From Melioribacteraceae bacterium (GTDB lineage: Bacteria; Bacteroidota; Ignavibacteria; Ignavibacteriales; Melioribacteraceae), in assembly GCA_021740785.1 (NCBI GenBank), contig JAIOZI010000016.1, positions 1 through 64,000 on the forward strand: a stretch of DNA of 64,000 nt, written 5' to 3'. Under the pieces are notes generated by a model that did no database searches, was not told where the DNA came from, and was given only the letters and a program-made list of their open reading frames with translations. The position numbers and the translations under genes were made by a program. Of the stretch, positions 62,139 through 64,000 are shown piece by piece (position 1 is the first letter of the stretch; each line of letters starts with the position of its first letter).

Positions 62139-62864
62139 TTAATCCACTATATTTCGTTTTGCTAATGAAGTTTCAGCTAATACTAAACCAAAATATGTTA
62201 TTGATAAGAAATAAATCAGATCTTTTGAGTCAATCACTCCGCGCGAGACGGATTCATAATGAGACGATAAGCTCATGTAATTCAACCACTGCCCCAATGT
62301 TCCGGTGAAATTATTTGCAAGCACATCAAAGATGATTAAGAAAAACACACCAATGAAAAGTGAAAGTAAAAACGCTACAATTTGATTTGTAGTTATACTG
62401 CTGGCAAATAATCCGATGCTGATGTATGTCATGCTCATCAAGATCATGCCTAAATAGCCTGTCCACACAGCGCCGTGATCAATTGGTCCTATCGACCAAA
62501 CCGTTATGTAATAAGGAAGAGTTAAACCGAGGGCAATCCCGATTAGAATTAAACAAGATAAAAATTTACCGATAATCACCTGCCAGTCGCTCACGGATTT
62601 TGTAAGAAGGAGTTCAATCGTACCGCTTCTTTTTTCCTCCGCCAGCATTCTCATTGTTAAAGCCGGGATAAAGAAAAAGAGCGTCCAGTAAGCTATTGAA
62701 AAGAAAGGCTGCAGAGTTGCCTGTCCGATAAAGAATATATCCGAGCCAAAGAGCCAAGTAAAAAATCCGCTGAATCCGAGAAAAACAATAAGCAGAATGT
62801 AAGCGATTAGCGAATCGAAAAATGACCGTAATTCTCTTTTTGTAATTGTCCAAATTGATTTCAT
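62139..62864 (-). CDS. ABC-2 type permease (GldF-like)
   Basis: 241 residues, six membrane helices. IWTITKRELRSFFDSLIAYI at the start and the AEEKRSGTIELLLTKSVSDWQVIIGKFL loop near 80 are ABC-2/GldF family hallmarks (the second motif covers about residues 74-101). It encodes the membrane channel of the transporter whose ATPase gene is 7 bases upstream. No gliding genes other than the Gld-like set are present. Confidence 0.88.
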   Translation of the reverse strand: MKSIWTITKRELRSFFDSLIAYILLIVFLGFSGFFTWLFGSDIFFIGQATLQPFFSIAYWTLFFFIPALTMRMLAEEKRSGTIELLLTKSVSDWQVIIGKFLSCLILIGIALGLTLPYYITVWSIGPIDHGAVWTGYLGMILMSMTYISIGLFASSITTNQIVAFLLSLFIGVFFLIIFDVLANNFTGTLGQWLNYMSLSSHYESVSRGVIDSKDLIYFLSITYFGLVLAETSLAKRNIVD

Positions 62865-62871
62865 ATCAGCA

Positions 62872-63804
62872 TCAGTTCGTTGTTAGTTGTCTAAAAATAT
62901 CTTCAAGTTTAGTTTCAATCGGGGTAAGCTCAGTGAGCACCCAATTTTTATCAACGCATAATTGAAAAATTGATTTACGCGAAGTTGAATTTTCTTTACT
63001 ATTGATGATAAATGTATTTTCCGCATCATTAACTAAATCAACCATTGCAACCGATTCAAGGGATTGTAATGATGAGGTAATTTCATCCGTACCCGGAGCT
63101 TCTGAAATTTGAACTCGCAGGATTTCCTGTCCTTGCGATTGTTTCCTTAACATCTCCGATGTACCGTCGGCAACTATCTTTCCGTTATTAATAATCAGAA
63201 TTCTATCACAGGTTGCTTCTACTTCAGGAAGAATATGAGTACTAAGAATAACTGTCTTCTCCCTTCCGATTTCTTTAATTAGTTTACGGATTTCAACAAT
63301 CTGGTTAGGATCCAAACCGGTTGTTGGTTCATCGAGAATTAAAATTTCCGGATCGTGAATCATCGCCTGTGCCAACCCTACACGCTGCTTATATCCTTTT
63401 GACAGCTCGCCGATCTTTTTATGCTTTTCAACATTCAATCCGCAAACGCGCACCATCTCGCCGATTCTGCTGTTCATTTTATTTTTTGGTACACCCTGAA
63501 GTTCGGCAACAAATTCAAGGTATTCCAAAACCGGCATATCGTAGTAAAGAGGATTGCTTTCCGGCAGGTAACCGATTTTCTTTTTCAGTTCATCAGCCTT
63601 TTCCAAAACTGAGTCGCCGCCGATAAAAACATTACCATCCGAAGGAGCCATATAAGCCGTTATTATTTTCATAGTTGTGGTTTTACCTGCGCCGTTTGGT
63701 CCGAGAAATCCTAAAATTTCACCGGTCTTTACTTCGAATGAAATGTTGTCAACTGCCCGCTGGGGTCCGTATTTTTTCGTGAGGTTTTCAACTACAATAT
63801 TCAT
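62872..63804 (-). CDS. ABC transporter ATP-binding protein (GldA-like)
   Basis: 310 residues: Walker A GPNGAGKTTT near 38, signature LSKGYKQRVGLAQAM near 134, Walker B ILILDEPTTGLDP near 155, and the switch His in ILSTHIL near 190. A C-terminal domain of about 90 residues follows, as in CcmA/GldA-type subunits. It is the first gene of the four-gene operon with permease, GldG-like and DUF4340 genes. Confidence 0.93.
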   Translation of the reverse strand: MNIVVENLTKKYGPQRAVDNISFEVKTGEILGFLGPNGAGKTTTMKIITAYMAPSDGNVFIGGDSVLEKADELKKKIGYLPESNPLYYDMPVLEYLEFVAELQGVPKNKMNSRIGEMVRVCGLNVEKHKKIGELSKGYKQRVGLAQAMIHDPEILILDEPTTGLDPNQIVEIRKLIKEIGREKTVILSTHILPEVEATCDRILIINNGKIVADGTSEMLRKQSQGQEILRVQISEAPGTDEITSSLQSLESVAMVDLVNDAENTFIINSKENSTSRKSIFQLCVDKNWVLTELTPIETKLEDIFRQLTTN

Positions 63805-63952
63805 AATAACCTAAAGTTGAATTTTTTTTTGAAAGTGCAATTTTATAAAATTGAGAAATACTAATCAAGAATTTGCTGAATAAAATTCTAATAAAACATC
63901 GAATTTCCAATTGGTTTCAACAACCGTTGAATCAAAAAGTTTCAATATGGAT

Positions 63953-64000
63953 TTATTTTTTTTCTAGGATACGAACTCCGTCTTTGCCCGCAATTATTAC
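63953..64000 (-). CDS. 3' end of an unidentified gene (partial)
   Basis: The last bases, read on the minus strand, encode VIIAGKDGVRILEKK followed by TAA at 63953-63955. The start lies outside the window. The segment has ordinary protein-like composition, but is too short to identify. It would be upstream of the Gld-like operon, separated by about 148 bases. Confidence 0.5.
   Translation of the reverse strand, partial: VIIAGKDGVRILEKK

Overview
The window looks like an AT-rich chromosome segment from the Bacteroidota/Ignavibacteriota side of the FCB group, most likely an Ignavibacteria (Melioribacter-like) bacterium. The evidence is a T9SS type A C-terminal sorting domain with an LLQNYPNPFNP-type motif, two S46 dipeptidyl-peptidases, a GldA/GldF/GldG-like ABC operon, a bacterial GGGP synthase-family protein, and TAnnTTTG (-7 type) promoter boxes. 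No rRNA, tRNA, CRISPR array, prophage or complete insertion sequence was recognised. Taxonomy is inferred from protein features only.

Layout. 1-782 is non-coding and repeat-rich. 783-8138 holds an M28 peptidase, a TM1266-family small protein with a long leader, a TonB-dependent receptor, a DMT permease, and a cobO/DUF1289 pair; three copies of one ~225 bp palindromic element separate these genes. 8281-12662 carries two tandem S46 peptidases. 12813-24727 is mixed housekeeping: zinc-ribbon protein, phosphohexomutase, Ca2+-type P-ATPase, PLP enzyme, TPR protein, a 16-residue-repeat surface protein, sugar isomerase-like protein, VOC and DUF2461. 24872-30536 is a minus-strand unit of a membrane protein, a TPPII-like S8 protease and an OPT transporter. 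31125-33290 is tex. 33315-40987 is a complete trp operon, trpL-E-G-D-C-F-aroF-B-A, with a Trp-codon attenuator. 41268-57550 contains GGGPS, gmhA, a T9SS-exported beta-helix protein, a membrane AraC regulator, a tricorn-like protease, aconitase, several small proteins, two S9-type hydrolases, an EVE protein and a class II photolyase. 57612-58887 is a sigma/anti-sigma/YbjQ operon. 58888-59686 is a second repeat-rich non-coding region. 59687-63804 is the Gld-like ABC operon, and the last bases hold the 3' end of another minus-strand gene.

How the genes work together. The window is rich in secreted or periplasmic peptidases (M28, S46 x2, S8, tricorn/S41, S9) plus an OPT transporter, which suggests a protein- or peptide-degrading lifestyle. 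The trp operon is tightly coupled by stop/start overlaps and includes its own DAHP synthase, so the first step of the shikimate pathway is controlled with the tryptophan branch.

The most unusual content is non-coding: (i) the three-copy palindromic element, which supplies stop codons and a ribosome binding site to adjacent genes; (ii) two arrays of degenerate CTTTGCY heptamers held strictly in 7-bp phase, each next to a shared ~83 bp direct repeat although 59 kb apart; (iii) the trp attenuator; and (iv) an unassigned structured leader before the TM1266-like gene.
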